From SIG299 sp045593825 (GTDB taxonomy: Bacteria; Bacillota; Clostridia; Lachnospirales; Lachnospiraceae), in NCBI GenBank assembly GCA_045593825.1, contig JAZNXI010000046.1, positions 1 to 64,000 of the forward strand: 64,000 nucleotides of DNA, given 5' to 3'. Position numbers and translations under genes: made by a program. Numbering within the stretch: the stretch's first letter is position 1; each line of letters opens with the position of its first letter. Positions 43,631 to 52,961 of this stretch are shown here, in pieces. The notes under the pieces were generated by a model. It ran no database searches, was not told the origin of the DNA, and saw nothing but the letters and a program-made list of their open reading frames with translations.

Positions 43631-43659
43631 TTGTACAAAAAAGGAATCTGCGCTATAAT
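43631..43659 (+). promoter_or_regulatory. Promoter of the GGDEF/GH5 pair
   Basis: TTGTAC and TATAAT, 17 bases apart, 33 bases before the start codon. Confidence 0.8.
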
Positions 43660-43692
43660 TTACACAAGAGTACAAAAGAGGGGGAGAGTAGT

Positions 43693-44763
43693 ATGGCTTA
43701 CGATTTTATCCAAAACAATTTTTTTATCATTGTAAATATATTTTTTATGCTTGTCTTTCTACGGACAAACACCGTGTTTGAAAAAGAAATTACCCGAAGA
43801 TTTTTTGTTAGTATTATTTTGTTGATTATCCTGACTGTTGTAGAAAATATACACTATGCCATGCAGCTTAAAGCGGAACCCACCAGACTGCGGGTGTGGA
43901 TGGCTGCGCTTGGGTACACCCTCCGCCCTGTTATCATTTATGTTTTGATTCTGATTTTGAAATACCGGAGTAAAAAGGAGCGTTTTATTACTGCCATTCC
44001 TTTATTAATCAACACGGTAGTGTCATTCTCCGCCCTGTTTTGCGGAATTTCCTTTTCTTACAGTGCGGAAAACGAATTTATACGCGGACCGCTGGGCTAC
44101 ACCCCGCATATTTGCAGCGGATTTTATCTGATTCTGATTTTGATTTTGTCCGCACAGTTTTTCAAAGAACGTAACTATATGGAGGCGGGTATCGTTTTGT
44201 CCATCGTAGTGGTTTGTACGGTGGCAACAGTGCTGGAATCCGTTTGGGATCACGAAGGGCTGCTCCGTGTGGCGGGCTCCCTGTCCATCACGTTCTTTTA
44301 CCTGTACTTCTGCACCCAGAGCTTTAAGCGGGATGCTTTGACCAAGGTGCTCAACCGTCACTGCTTCTACCGGGATGCGGAGAAATATAAGGACAAAATG
44401 ATTGCGGTATTGTCCGTGGATTTAAACAATTTAAAGCTAATCAACGACTCGGAAGGTCATGCGGCAGGTGATGTGGCCATCTTTACCACGGCGGAGTGCA
44501 TCCGGAAACACCTGATTAAAGGGTGCTTTTTGTACCGTACCGGCGGCGATGAGTTTATGGTGCTGTGTCCAAAGCACACGGCATCGTTAGAGCAGCTGCA
44601 GGCCATGATGGAAAAGGTGTATGCCGAAATGAAGCAGACACCGTACCGCTGTGCCATCGGCATGGCAGAATACCGTCAGGGAGAAAGCTTTAACAGCCTT
44701 TGTGCCAGAGCAGACGAGGCTATGTATGAGATGAAAACGGAACTGAAGAAACGGGCGGAATAA
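43693..44763 (+). CDS. Membrane diguanylate cyclase (GGDEF)
   Basis: 356 residues from the ATG at 43693 after AGAGGGGGAGAG; the longer frame crosses the promoter. Six or seven hydrophobic segments fill residues 8-215. The GGDEF domain has SVDLNNLKLINDSEGH and YRTGGDEFMVL, so it should make cyclic di-GMP. No RxxD inhibitory site is evident before GGDEF. The stop is only four bases before the start of the secreted GH5 glucanase, so the two are cotranscribed. Confidence 0.9.
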   Translation: MAYDFIQNNFFIIVNIFFMLVFLRTNTVFEKEITRRFFVSIILLIILTVVENIHYAMQLKAEPTRLRVWMAALGYTLRPVIIYVLILILKYRSKKERFITAIPLLINTVVSFSALFCGISFSYSAENEFIRGPLGYTPHICSGFYLILILILSAQFFKERNYMEAGIVLSIVVVCTVATVLESVWDHEGLLRVAGSLSITFFYLYFCTQSFKRDALTKVLNRHCFYRDAEKYKDKMIAVLSVDLNNLKLINDSEGHAAGDVAIFTTAECIRKHLIKGCFLYRTGGDEFMVLCPKHTASLEQLQAMMEKVYAEMKQTPYRCAIGMAEYRQGESFNSLCARADEAMYEMKTELKKRAE

Positions 44764-44767
44764 TTTC

Positions 44768-46555
44768 ATGAAGAAAAAAGTAATTTTTATTGCCGCATTA
44801 CTGCTTGGAATGCTAATAGGGATAGGTTTAGGTGCGCTGGCGGGAGTGTTTTTCGCCGGAGGACCTTCTGCGCCCGTGGAGGCTGAGGCAACCCAGACTC
44901 CGCGTCCTACCAAGCCGCCGGCACCAACAGCAACGCCAACGGCGACGGTGGCACCATCCCCAACGGATGCTCCGCCAACCCTGCTTCCAACCAAGACCCC
45001 GACCCCGGTACCAACGGCAACAAATACGCCGACACCTAGTCCGATGCCAACGGCCACAAATACACCGACACCAAGTCCGGCGCCAACGGCAACAAATACG
45101 CCGACGCCAAAGCCAACAAATACACCAAAACCAACAGTCACACCAACGCCAACAAAGAAACCAACAGCGACCCCAACCCCGACGGGCAGCACCCAGGAAA
45201 CCACCGGTTTTTACGGTCAGCTTCATGTGAAGGAAACCCATCTGGCGGCGGAGGACGGAACCCTGGTTCAGCTTCGGGGCATCAGCACCCACGGGCTCGG
45301 ATGGTTCCCGGACTATGTGAATAAAACCATGATTGCCCAGGCAAGGCAGGAGTGGGGCTGCAACGTGTTCCGACTGGCCATGTATACGGCGGAATATAAC
45401 GGCTACTGCACCAGCGATGCCAAGCAGAAAAAGGCCTTGAAGGACCTGATTGACACCGGCGTCAAGGCGGCGGTGGAGCAGGATATGTATGTCATCATCG
45501 ACTGGCATATTTTAAACGACAACAATCCAAATACTTATAAAGAAGAGGCTAAGAAATTCTTTGAGGAAATGGCCAAGAAATACAAAAACGTACCAAACGT
45601 CATTTATGAAATCTGTAACGAGCCAAACGGCGGCACAAGCTGGGCGGACATCAAAAAGTATGCGCTGGAGATTATTCCGGTGATCCGTAAGCATGCGCCG
45701 GAGGCCGTGATTATTGTAGGCACACCGACCTGGTCCCAGGATGTGGACGTGGCGGCCAAGGATCCGATTACGGAGTACGACAACATCATGTACGCCCTGC
45801 ATTTCTATGCCGCAACCCATACGGATTCCCTCCGCAGCAAATGCAAGACCGCAGCGGCAAAGGGTCTGCCGATTTTTGTGTCGGAGTACGGTATCTGTGA
45901 TGCCTCCGGCAGCGGCGCCATCAACGAGAGTCAGGCAAATAAGTGGATTGACATGCTCGACAGCTACGGCATCAGCCATGTGATGTGGAATTTGTCCAAC
46001 AAGGCAGAAACCTCCGCCATGATAAAGAGCAGCTGCAACAAAACCAGTGGCCTTTCTGCATCCGACCTAAGCCCGGCGGGAACCTGGTTTGTAAATATGA
46101 TGAAGAAGGCCGGCCTTGGCAGTGAAGACTGGATTGTGCCGGAAGACGATACCGGAAGTACAGGCAATACAGAACCGGCAGGTCCGGGCAGCGCCGGAAC
46201 CGAAACACCGGCACCGGGCGGAAACACTGCCCAGACCACAGAAGTCCCAACCGTGGACGAGCTGTTTGAAAAAATTGACAAAATGGAGGTTACCATCTCT
46301 AACAGCTGGCCAACGGAAAACGGTTACGGTATCCAGCTGAATGTGGTAATAAAGAATACAGGCGCAAAAGAGGAAACTGACTGGACCCGCAAGCTGAAGA
46401 TAAAACCGGGCAAGAAAGTTACGGTGTCCCAGTGCTGGTGCGCCAAGGTAACATTAGAGAAAAAAGATTTGATAATTACACCGGAGGATTATAACAAGAT
46501 CGTGCCTGCGGGCGGTGAAGTAAGCGGTATTGGGATAATAATTGAGGTGGAATAA
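44768..46555 (+). CDS. Secreted GH5 endoglucanase with Pro/Thr linker and C-terminal binding domain
   Basis: 595 residues. A basic start and one hydrophobic segment (4-30) act as a signal anchor. Residues of about 40-142 are a Pro/Thr linker built from repeats of PTATNTPTPSP. The GH5 (subfamily 2-like) domain spans about 150-455, with the acid/base Glu in YEICNEPNG, the nucleophile Glu in FVSEYGICD, and WHILNDNNP. After a second linker a CBM2-like beta-sandwich domain (about 505-595) ends the protein. It cuts beta-1,4-glucan at the cell surface. The start at 44768 has no strong ribosome binding site and probably depends on coupling to the GGDEF gene. Confidence 0.94.
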   Translation: MKKKVIFIAALLLGMLIGIGLGALAGVFFAGGPSAPVEAEATQTPRPTKPPAPTATPTATVAPSPTDAPPTLLPTKTPTPVPTATNTPTPSPMPTATNTPTPSPAPTATNTPTPKPTNTPKPTVTPTPTKKPTATPTPTGSTQETTGFYGQLHVKETHLAAEDGTLVQLRGISTHGLGWFPDYVNKTMIAQARQEWGCNVFRLAMYTAEYNGYCTSDAKQKKALKDLIDTGVKAAVEQDMYVIIDWHILNDNNPNTYKEEAKKFFEEMAKKYKNVPNVIYEICNEPNGGTSWADIKKYALEIIPVIRKHAPEAVIIVGTPTWSQDVDVAAKDPITEYDNIMYALHFYAATHTDSLRSKCKTAAAKGLPIFVSEYGICDASGSGAINESQANKWIDMLDSYGISHVMWNLSNKAETSAMIKSSCNKTSGLSASDLSPAGTWFVNMMKKAGLGSEDWIVPEDDTGSTGNTEPAGPGSAGTETPAPGGNTAQTTEVPTVDELFEKIDKMEVTISNSWPTENGYGIQLNVVIKNTGAKEETDWTRKLKIKPGKKVTVSQCWCAKVTLEKKDLIITPEDYNKIVPAGGEVSGIGIIIEVE

Positions 46556-46561
46556 ATAAGC

Positions 46562-46606
46562 AAGGCTCTCTTGAGTGGTACATATCACTTAAGAGAGCCT
46601 TTTCTC
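46562..46606 (+). terminator. Terminator of the GH5 gene
   Basis: 16-bp stem (46562-46577 with 46586-46601) followed by T-rich sequence. A second small hairpin with a T run (CCCAA/TTGGG) lies at about 46628-46648. Confidence 0.85.
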
Positions 46607-46678
46607 TCCTGTATAAGTGGCGGGCAACCCAAAAATTGGGCCTTTTTTACCAAAGAATATGAAAATTTTGTTAATGGG

Positions 46679-46707
46679 TTGCTAAAATGTTTAATTCATG
46701 TTAAAAT
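46679..46707 (+). promoter_or_regulatory. Promoter of the polysaccharide control genes
   Basis: TTGCTA and TAAAAT, 17 bases apart. Confidence 0.6.
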
Positions 46708-46772
46708 ATAGTTTGGTTAAAATGTGATAACTATGTAAACAAAGAAAATACGGCAACCAAGAAAGGGCAGCT

Positions 46773-47498
46773 ATGGAATATTACATGGACATGCACTGCC
46801 ATTGCCTTCCGGGCATTGACGACGGTGCAAGAACTATGGACCAAAGCCTGCAAATGCTAAAACAGGCTTACGACGATGGAATCCGCAGTGTCATTGCAAC
46901 ACCGCATTTTCATCATCGCAGAGGACACGCTTCCAAAGAAGTAATTCTTGAAAAGGTGAAAGAAGTACAGGAGGCAATTAAGGCAACCTGTCCGGACATG
47001 ACCATATATCCCGGCAATGAGCTGTATTACAGCAGTAACCTTCCGGAACTGATTGCAGAAGAAAAAGTGTGTACCATGGCAGGGTCACGGTACGTGCTTA
47101 TTGAGTTTTCACCGGATACCGAATATGCAGAAATGCGCAATGCGCTTATTAATGTTCAGGCCCAGGGCGTGTGGCCGATTCTGGCGCATATCGAGCGGTA
47201 TTTCTGCCTGGTAAAAAAGCCGGCACTGGCAGCAGAACTGGCAGACATGGGTATTTATCTTCAGGTAAATGCCGGTGGCGTTCTTGGCCGGTACGGACGC
47301 AAAGAAAAGAGTCTCATTAAAAAAATGTTTGCCAAAGGCAACATATCTTTTGTGGCAACCGACGCTCACGACACCGAAAACAGAAGGCAGGTGCTTTCCG
47401 AGGCGGCGGCATACATAGCCAAAAAATTCGGAGAAGAAACGGCAGAAAGAGTCCTCTTTGCCAATCCGCAAAAGGTAGTTAACAATAGCATAATCTAA
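46773..47498 (+). CDS. PHP-type protein-tyrosine phosphatase (CpsB/YwqE)
   Basis: 241 residues. The PHP metal-site residues are seen in DMHCHCLPGIDDGA, TPHFHHRRG, GNELYYS, AHIERY and TDAHD. These phosphatases remove phosphate from the tyrosine cluster of the CapB-type kinase and thereby set polysaccharide chain length. First gene of the surface polysaccharide locus, followed by CapA- and CapB-type genes. ATG at 46773 follows AAAGGG. Confidence 0.94.
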   Translation: MEYYMDMHCHCLPGIDDGARTMDQSLQMLKQAYDDGIRSVIATPHFHHRRGHASKEVILEKVKEVQEAIKATCPDMTIYPGNELYYSSNLPELIAEEKVCTMAGSRYVLIEFSPDTEYAEMRNALINVQAQGVWPILAHIERYFCLVKKPALAAELADMGIYLQVNAGGVLGRYGRKEKSLIKKMFAKGNISFVATDAHDTENRRQVLSEAAAYIAKKFGEETAERVLFANPQKVVNNSII

Positions 47499-47535
47499 TG
47501 CAAAAATATAAAATATAGAAATATAGGAGAGAATC

Positions 47536-48276
47536 ATGGAACCAAACAGAACAGAAGAAATGGAAATTGATTTAGGGGAACTTATAATGGCGCTGCTTTA
47601 CAAGTGGTGGATTATCGGTCTGGCAGGCTTAGTTACTGCAGTAATTGCTCTGTGCGTTGCTAAATTTGCTATTGAACCAACCTATGAATCCACAACCTCT
47701 GTATACGTAATCAGCAGACAAAACGAAAACACAACAACCACCAGCGATATTAGTTTGGGTACCCAGCTTATGAAGGATATTGCGGCACTGGCAAAGAGCC
47801 GTACCGTAGAAGAAGAGGCAATCAGCAGACTTGGCCTTGATATTACCACAAAGCAGCTGAGCAACATGCTTGAGGTTGCCAGCGGCTCTGACACACGATT
47901 CCTTTCCATTAAGGTAACCCACACAAGTCCTGAAATGGCACAGGCAATTGCAAACACCCTCCGTGAGGTGGTGGCAGAACGTGCCGTAGAGGTTATGAAG
48001 GTAGAAGCAGTAAACGTAGCTGACTACGCAAACCTTCCAACCGAAAAGGCAGCACCAAGCATTTCCAAGTACACCGTGCTTGGCGGCGCATTGGGCGTTT
48101 TCCTGGCAGCAGGCATTATTGCAGTACTGTTCCTGTTAAATGATAGAATCAAGACTCCGGATGATGTAGAAAAGTATCTGAAGCTCAGCACTCTCGGCTC
48201 CATTCCTTACGACGTAGAAAGCCTTGGCGACGGCGCTACAGACAAGAAGGAAAAGAAGAGCAAAAAGAACAAGTAA
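47536..48276 (+). CDS. Polysaccharide chain-length / kinase activator protein (Wzz, CapA/YveK type)
   Basis: 246 residues with membrane segments near residues 25-45 and 185-210 that enclose an extracytoplasmic Wzz domain of about 135 residues. The short cytosolic C-terminal tail activates the kinase in this family. ATG at 47536 follows AGGAGAG. It is followed by the CapB-type kinase. Confidence 0.93.
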   Translation: MEPNRTEEMEIDLGELIMALLYKWWIIGLAGLVTAVIALCVAKFAIEPTYESTTSVYVISRQNENTTTTSDISLGTQLMKDIAALAKSRTVEEEAISRLGLDITTKQLSNMLEVASGSDTRFLSIKVTHTSPEMAQAIANTLREVVAERAVEVMKVEAVNVADYANLPTEKAAPSISKYTVLGGALGVFLAAGIIAVLFLLNDRIKTPDDVEKYLKLSTLGSIPYDVESLGDGATDKKEKKSKKNK

Positions 48277-48303
48277 GACAGAATCAATCAGGAGGAAAAT
48301 AAA

Positions 48304-49008
48304 ATGCAGCAGATAGAAATCAGCAAGTTAAACCAACTTGATTATCATAGTAACGAAGCTTATAAGAGCCTCAGAACCAACGTACAGTTTTGCGGCGAAG
48401 ATATTAAAGTAATTGCCCTTACCAGCTGTACCCCGGCAGAAGGAAAGTCCAGTGTATCCTTCCAGCTGGCACTGTCCATGGCAGAAGACGGCAAAAAGGT
48501 ATTGTTTGTGGATGCCGACATCCGTAAGTCCGTGTTAATCGGCCGTCACAAAATTGTAGCAAAGAACATTAAGGGTCTTACCCATTACTTATCCGGTCAG
48601 AACAAGTTAGAAGAAGTTCTGTGCAAAACCAATATTGAAAATTTACACGTTATCTTAACCGGTCCGGTTCCGCCAAACCCATCCGAGCTTTTGGGCGGCA
48701 AGTACTTTAAGGAGCTTCTGGCAACCCAGAGAGATAACTACGACGTTATCATCATCGATACCCCGCCTCTTGGCTCCGTTATCGACAGTGCCATCGTATC
48801 CCGCCAGTGTGACGGCGTTATCATGGTTATTGCAGCAGACGAAGTAAGCTACAAGTTTGCTTTAAAGGTAAAAGAGCAGTTAGACAATGCCGGCTGTAAG
48901 ATTCTTGGTGCCGTTTTAAACAAGGTTAAGTTAAAGGGCAACGGCAAGTACTACGGTAAGTATTACGGCAAGTATTATGGTCATTACTACGGAAACGAAG
49001 AAAAATAG
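48304..49008 (+). CDS. BY-kinase (bacterial tyrosine kinase, CapB/YveL type)
   Basis: 234 residues; ATG at 48304 follows AGGAGG. Walker A PAEGKSSVSFQLA, Walker A' VLFVDADIRKS and Walker B VIIIDTPP identify the family. The C-terminus is a tyrosine cluster of repeated YYGK units that is autophosphorylated. Cycling of this phosphorylation with the phosphatase and CapA-type protein controls polymer export. Confidence 0.95.
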   Translation: MQQIEISKLNQLDYHSNEAYKSLRTNVQFCGEDIKVIALTSCTPAEGKSSVSFQLALSMAEDGKKVLFVDADIRKSVLIGRHKIVAKNIKGLTHYLSGQNKLEEVLCKTNIENLHVILTGPVPPNPSELLGGKYFKELLATQRDNYDVIIIDTPPLGSVIDSAIVSRQCDGVIMVIAADEVSYKFALKVKEQLDNAGCKILGAVLNKVKLKGNGKYYGKYYGKYYGHYYGNEEK

Positions 49009-49026
49009 TTAATAAAACAAAATTTT

Positions 49027-49058
49027 CCCCTCTCTTTTGTGAGAGGGGATTTTTTTAC
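49027..49058 (+). terminator. Terminator after the tyrosine kinase gene
   Basis: Perfect stem CCCCTCTC / GAGAGGGG followed by seven T. Confidence 0.9.
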
Positions 49059-49101
49059 CTAAATTTCCACGAAAATCCCGAAAAAATTATGCTGACAGCA
49101 C

Positions 49102-49130
49102 TTGCTTTATGGAAATCGTTGTGCTATATT
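49102..49130 (+). promoter_or_regulatory. Promoter of the CapD-type gene
   Basis: TTGCTT and TATATT, 17 bases apart. Confidence 0.6.
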
Positions 49131-49201
49131 TATAAATTGGATAAATTCGAAAAGTAGCATTTTATAGGATAAAAGTACCAGAAAGGAACGGGAGAAAAAA
49201 G

Positions 49202-51079
49202 ATGATTCAGTGGTTTCGGGACAAAGAGATGATGTTCCGTCAAATTTTCTTTGTATTGTTAGATGTTATTTCCGTCGTGGCTGCATCCACTATGGCGTTG
49301 TGGATCCGCTTCGACTTTTCCATTCAAAAAATTGACCAGGTTTACTTAGAGCATGTATGGCAGACCATGCTGCCAAATATTGCCATGGTGCTGGTGGTGT
49401 ACTGGTTGTTTGGCCTGTACCGCAGCATTTGGAAGTATGCCAGCTGGTTTGAGCTTCAGCGTATTTTAATGGCAGGCATTACCGTAACCTTAATTCAGCT
49501 GTTGGGACTCTGGGTGGCAGAAATTAAAATGCCACGCAGCTACTGGTTCTTATATGCCGGCTTACTGATGGGAGCAACGGTTTGTACCCGATTCTCTTAC
49601 CGTATTCTCCGCCGTGTAAAGAGTAAGTTTGACGACAAAAAGCGGGGCAAGCTTTCCCGCGTTATGATTGTGGGCGCCGGCTCTGCGGCAGACATGTTAA
49701 TTCGCGAAATTAAAACAAGCCAGTACTTACATAAAGAAATCGGTTGTATTATTGATGATAACCCGGACTTAAAGGGCAAGAGTATCAGTGGATACCCAAT
49801 TGTGGGTGACCGTCACTTTATTCCGGAGGCAGTCAGCCGCTATAAAATTGATGAAATTATGATTGCCATGCCGTCTGTTTCCCGCAAAGAAACAGCGGAT
49901 ATTGCCACCATTTGCAACCAGACCGGCTGCGAAATCAGAATGGTGCCTGGTATGTACCAGTTTGTAAATAACGAGCTGAGAGTCAGCAAGCTCCGTCATG
50001 TAGAAATTGAAGACTTACTGGGCAGAGAACCGGTGAAGGTAGATATGAAAAAGGTAACGGAGTTTGTAAAAGACCAGACCGTTTTAGTTACCGGCGGTGG
50101 CGGCAGCATCGGTTCCGAGCTTTGCCGTCAGATTGCGGCAGCAGGCCCAAAGAAGCTCATTATCGTAGATATTTACGAGAACAATGCTTACGAGATTCAG
50201 CAGGAACTGTTAAGAAAGTATCCAAAGTTGAACCTGATTGTGTTAATTGCATCGGTTCGAAATACCAACCGTATCAACAAGATTTTTGAAACCTACCTGC
50301 CAAATGTGGTGTTCCACGCAGCGGCCCATAAGCATGTGCCGTTAATGGAAGACAGCCCAAATGAGGCTATTAAGAATAACGTATTCGGTACATTAAAAAC
50401 CGTGCAGGCAGCCGACAAATACGGCGTAGAGCGCTTTGTACTTATCTCCACCGATAAGGCAGTAAACCCAACCAACATTATGGGTGCCAGCAAGCGTATC
50501 TGTGAAATGATTGTGCAGGCCTACAGCCGCCGCTCCAAGACCCAGTTTGTGGCAGTGCGTTTTGGTAACGTACTGGGCAGTAACGGTTCCGTTATTCCAC
50601 TGTTTAAAAAGCAGATTAAAGAAGGCGGCCCGGTTACCGTAACCCATCCTGACATTATCCGCTACTTCATGACCATTCCGGAAGCAGTATCCCTGGTTCT
50701 GGAAGCCGGTGCCTTTGCAGAAGGCGGCGAAATCTTTGTGCTTGACATGGGCGAACCGGTAAAGATTGTAGACCTTGCCAAGAACTTAATCCGCCTCTCC
50801 GGCTATGTGCCGAATGAGGATATTATGATTGAGTATAGCGGCCTTCGTCCGGGCGAAAAGCTTTATGAAGAGCGCCTGATGGAAGAAGAAGGCTTAAAGA
50901 CTACCGAGAACAACAGAATCTCCGTTGCAAGACCAATCGAGATGGACGACCTGGCATTCTTTGATGCTTTGATGGAGCTGAAGGATGCAGTGTATGATGA
51001 AACCGGAAGCGTTAGAGAAATGGTACATGATATTGTGCCGACGTATAAGATGCCGAAGGTGGATAAGAAGGAAGTATAG
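49202..51079 (+). CDS. Membrane nucleotide-sugar 4,6-dehydratase (CapD/EpsC/PglF family)
   Basis: 625 residues; ATG at 49202 after ACGGGAG. Four membrane segments fill residues 10-120. A first Rossmann domain follows (IVGAGSAADMLIREI), then the catalytic short-chain dehydrogenase domain from about residue 290 with VTGGGGSIGSELCRQ and STDKAVNPTNIMGASKR. Members convert UDP-GlcNAc to a 4-keto-6-deoxy sugar, the first step to rare amino sugars in surface glycans. It has its own promoter and terminator. Confidence 0.94.
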   Translation: MIQWFRDKEMMFRQIFFVLLDVISVVAASTMALWIRFDFSIQKIDQVYLEHVWQTMLPNIAMVLVVYWLFGLYRSIWKYASWFELQRILMAGITVTLIQLLGLWVAEIKMPRSYWFLYAGLLMGATVCTRFSYRILRRVKSKFDDKKRGKLSRVMIVGAGSAADMLIREIKTSQYLHKEIGCIIDDNPDLKGKSISGYPIVGDRHFIPEAVSRYKIDEIMIAMPSVSRKETADIATICNQTGCEIRMVPGMYQFVNNELRVSKLRHVEIEDLLGREPVKVDMKKVTEFVKDQTVLVTGGGGSIGSELCRQIAAAGPKKLIIVDIYENNAYEIQQELLRKYPKLNLIVLIASVRNTNRINKIFETYLPNVVFHAAAHKHVPLMEDSPNEAIKNNVFGTLKTVQAADKYGVERFVLISTDKAVNPTNIMGASKRICEMIVQAYSRRSKTQFVAVRFGNVLGSNGSVIPLFKKQIKEGGPVTVTHPDIIRYFMTIPEAVSLVLEAGAFAEGGEIFVLDMGEPVKIVDLAKNLIRLSGYVPNEDIMIEYSGLRPGEKLYEERLMEEEGLKTTENNRISVARPIEMDDLAFFDALMELKDAVYDETGSVREMVHDIVPTYKMPKVDKKEV

Positions 51080-51098
51080 AAGAATACAGAATAAACAA

Positions 51099-51127
51099 AA
51101 CCGGAAGGGAGACCTTCCGGTTTTTTA
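51099..51127 (+). terminator. Terminator of the CapD-type gene
   Basis: Perfect 10-bp stem AACCGGAAGG / CCTTCCGGTT with a GAGA loop and T run. Confidence 0.9.
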
Positions 51128-51180
51128 CGTCTTAATGGAATAATCGAAATGTTATTTGTGTAAAATATTAGAAAAAAGAC

Positions 51181-51208
51181 TTGATATTTTTATAAAAAAG
51201 GATATAAT
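51181..51208 (+). promoter_or_regulatory. Promoter of the ATPase/TOPRIM cassette
   Basis: TTGATA and TATAAT, 16 bases apart in AT-rich DNA, just after the preceding terminator, so the cassette is an independent unit. Confidence 0.7.
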
Positions 51209-51268
51209 AAAAGGAGATTAGTTCGTAAAATGCGAAGAAATAATAATTGTTACAAAGGAGGACATGCT

Positions 51269-52372
51269 ATGATTATTATGGATATTAAAGTTGACAATAT
51301 GTATGCGTTTCAGAATTTTCACATGAATATGTCATATCCTAAAAAGATTGTAGATTCCACGATTGAAAACGAATATTTAGAGGACAGACCTAACTTTCGC
51401 TATAAAAAAGTAAATATTATTATGGGTGGAAATGCAACCGGAAAGACAACGCTCGGAAAGCTTCTGATGGCCTTTACAAATTACTTTGTTGACGGTAATT
51501 ATGCAAGATTTACCAATGTAATAGACGATTGCAATAAACCGGCTGGTTTGATTGTAGATTTTGTGGCAGAAGAAAATGCACTTTGCCGATTTGAATTGTA
51601 TGTAGCACCAAAAAGAGAAGAACGATACACAGAGAATCATGTGGATGTCAAAATCTTTTGCACTCCGATTGGCGTAAAAGACAGTTATGAAGCTTGTGCT
51701 AAGCGATTAGACGATAATGCAGGAAGAGAGATAACAACAGAAGAAATTGATACAGAGGGCTGGTATTTTACATATCCACAGGATGTGTGGAATACTAAGA
51801 CTTACAGCGTGGTCGAGGAAGAAGAAAAATATATATATATTCTGGAGCAGACCCTAAAAACCTTAGACCCATCCATAGAAAAGGTGATCAAAATTAAAGA
51901 GTTGGAAAATGCCTACGCAATCAAATTAAAGAACCGCTCGGTGATTATTCAAGACGGTAAAATATCCCAGGGAGAAATCTTGTCCAGCGGAACCAAGGCG
52001 GGCTTGGATATCTCTTATGTTATTGCTTCCTTGATGTGTGATTTGCATGATTTATATTATTGTGACGAGCTGTTTTCTTACGTAAACAGTGATGTAGAAA
52101 AAGCCTGCTTATCCATTTTTATTGACAAATTAACGGATAGAAAGCAGCTGTTTTTTACAACCCATAATACAGAAATTTTAGATATGCAGTTGCCAAAGCA
52201 TTCCTTCTCTTTTTTGAAAAAAGATGTGGATGATACAGAAATGCCGATAAAGTGTATTAATGCGGCACAATATTTAAAACGAAATACGGACTCACTAAAG
52301 CATGCGGTAGAAAATGATTTGTTTTGTACTGCGCCGGAATTGCACAGGTTGTATGAAATTACAGAAGTTTAA
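51269..52372 (+). CDS. SMC/OLD-like AAA ATPase (candidate defence protein)
   Basis: 367 residues from the ATG at 51269 after AAAGGAGG; the longer frame has no such site. An ABC-type ATPase without coiled coil or transport domain: Walker A GGNATGKTTLG near residue 52, signature-like LSSGTKAGLD near 245, Walker B DLYYCDELF and H-loop FFTTHNTEILD. This arrangement is typical of ATPases that pair with a nuclease in phage-defence pairs (OLD, RloA, PARIS AriA). The next gene is a TOPRIM/RloB-like protein 17 bases on. The substrate and trigger are unknown. Composition is more AT-rich than the adjacent polysaccharide genes. Confidence 0.85.
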   Translation: MIIMDIKVDNMYAFQNFHMNMSYPKKIVDSTIENEYLEDRPNFRYKKVNIIMGGNATGKTTLGKLLMAFTNYFVDGNYARFTNVIDDCNKPAGLIVDFVAEENALCRFELYVAPKREERYTENHVDVKIFCTPIGVKDSYEACAKRLDDNAGREITTEEIDTEGWYFTYPQDVWNTKTYSVVEEEEKYIYILEQTLKTLDPSIEKVIKIKELENAYAIKLKNRSVIIQDGKISQGEILSSGTKAGLDISYVIASLMCDLHDLYYCDELFSYVNSDVEKACLSIFIDKLTDRKQLFFTTHNTEILDMQLPKHSFSFLKKDVDDTEMPIKCINAAQYLKRNTDSLKHAVENDLFCTAPELHRLYEITEV

Positions 52373-52389
52373 TTCGGAAAGGCGTGCGT

Positions 52390-52902
52390 ATGAAGAAACA
52401 GGAGATTTACCATTATTATGTTGAAGGAGAAGACGAGAAGAAGCTTCTGGAGGTCTTAAAGCGGGATTTTGGCTGTATCGAAAGCGGTAAGGTAGACAAG
52501 GTTAATGTTGTTCAAACCAAGTTCTCAGTGGCAAGAATACGAACCTTAAAACCGGACACTATTGTGGTGCTTATTTATGATACTGACGTGGAAGCAGGGT
52601 TGGCTATCTTACAGTACAATGTTGATTTCCTCAGCAAACAAAAAGGAATTAAACAGGTAATCTGCATCCCGCAGGTTAAGAATTTAGAAGAGGAATTGCT
52701 TCGTGCCTGCAATATAAAAAGCATCACCGAATTAACCAAAAGTGATTCCAAAACCAATTATAAGAGAGATTTAATTAACTGTACTAATTTGGCAGCCAGA
52801 TTAACCGCATGCGGTTTTAATATGGCTAAGTTGTGGAACCGGACACCAACCAATAAGTTTAAGCGTTTTGGAAATGGTGCGAAGAAGATAAAGATAAGTT
52901 AG
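52390..52902 (+). CDS. TOPRIM/RloB-like protein (candidate nuclease effector)
   Basis: 170 residues from the ATG at 52390 after GGAAAGG. YYVEGEDEKKLL at the N-terminus supplies the conserved Glu and LIYDTDVEAG supplies the Asp-x-Asp pair of a TOPRIM fold; VKNLEEELLRAC resembles the following RloB segment. Basic residues cluster at the C-terminus. In OLD, PARIS and RloAB pairs such proteins are nucleases or translation inhibitors controlled by the ATPase. The family here is inferred from motifs only. Confidence 0.7.
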   Translation: MKKQEIYHYYVEGEDEKKLLEVLKRDFGCIESGKVDKVNVVQTKFSVARIRTLKPDTIVVLIYDTDVEAGLAILQYNVDFLSKQKGIKQVICIPQVKNLEEELLRACNIKSITELTKSDSKTNYKRDLINCTNLAARLTACGFNMAKLWNRTPTNKFKRFGNGAKKIKIS

Positions 52903-52961
52903 GGAGTAACTGTTAGAAAGAGAAAAACGGGGTGCAGCTTACACTCCGTGGGAGAGAACCA

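Noticed and set aside
43367..43638. Minus-strand frames of 61-68 codons as small genes
   Set aside because: They run through the 24-bp hairpin and the repeats; the only recognisable part is the frame-shifted degV remnant.
44888..45200. Repeats in the GH5 gene as a CRISPR-like array
   Set aside because: The repeats are in frame, contiguous and code for PTATNTP-type linker, with no unique spacers.
44587..45508. Long minus-strand frames of Gly/Val/Trp/Arg repeats opposite the GH5 linker
   Set aside because: They are shadows of the Pro/Thr repeat coding sequence, with implausible composition and no start signal.
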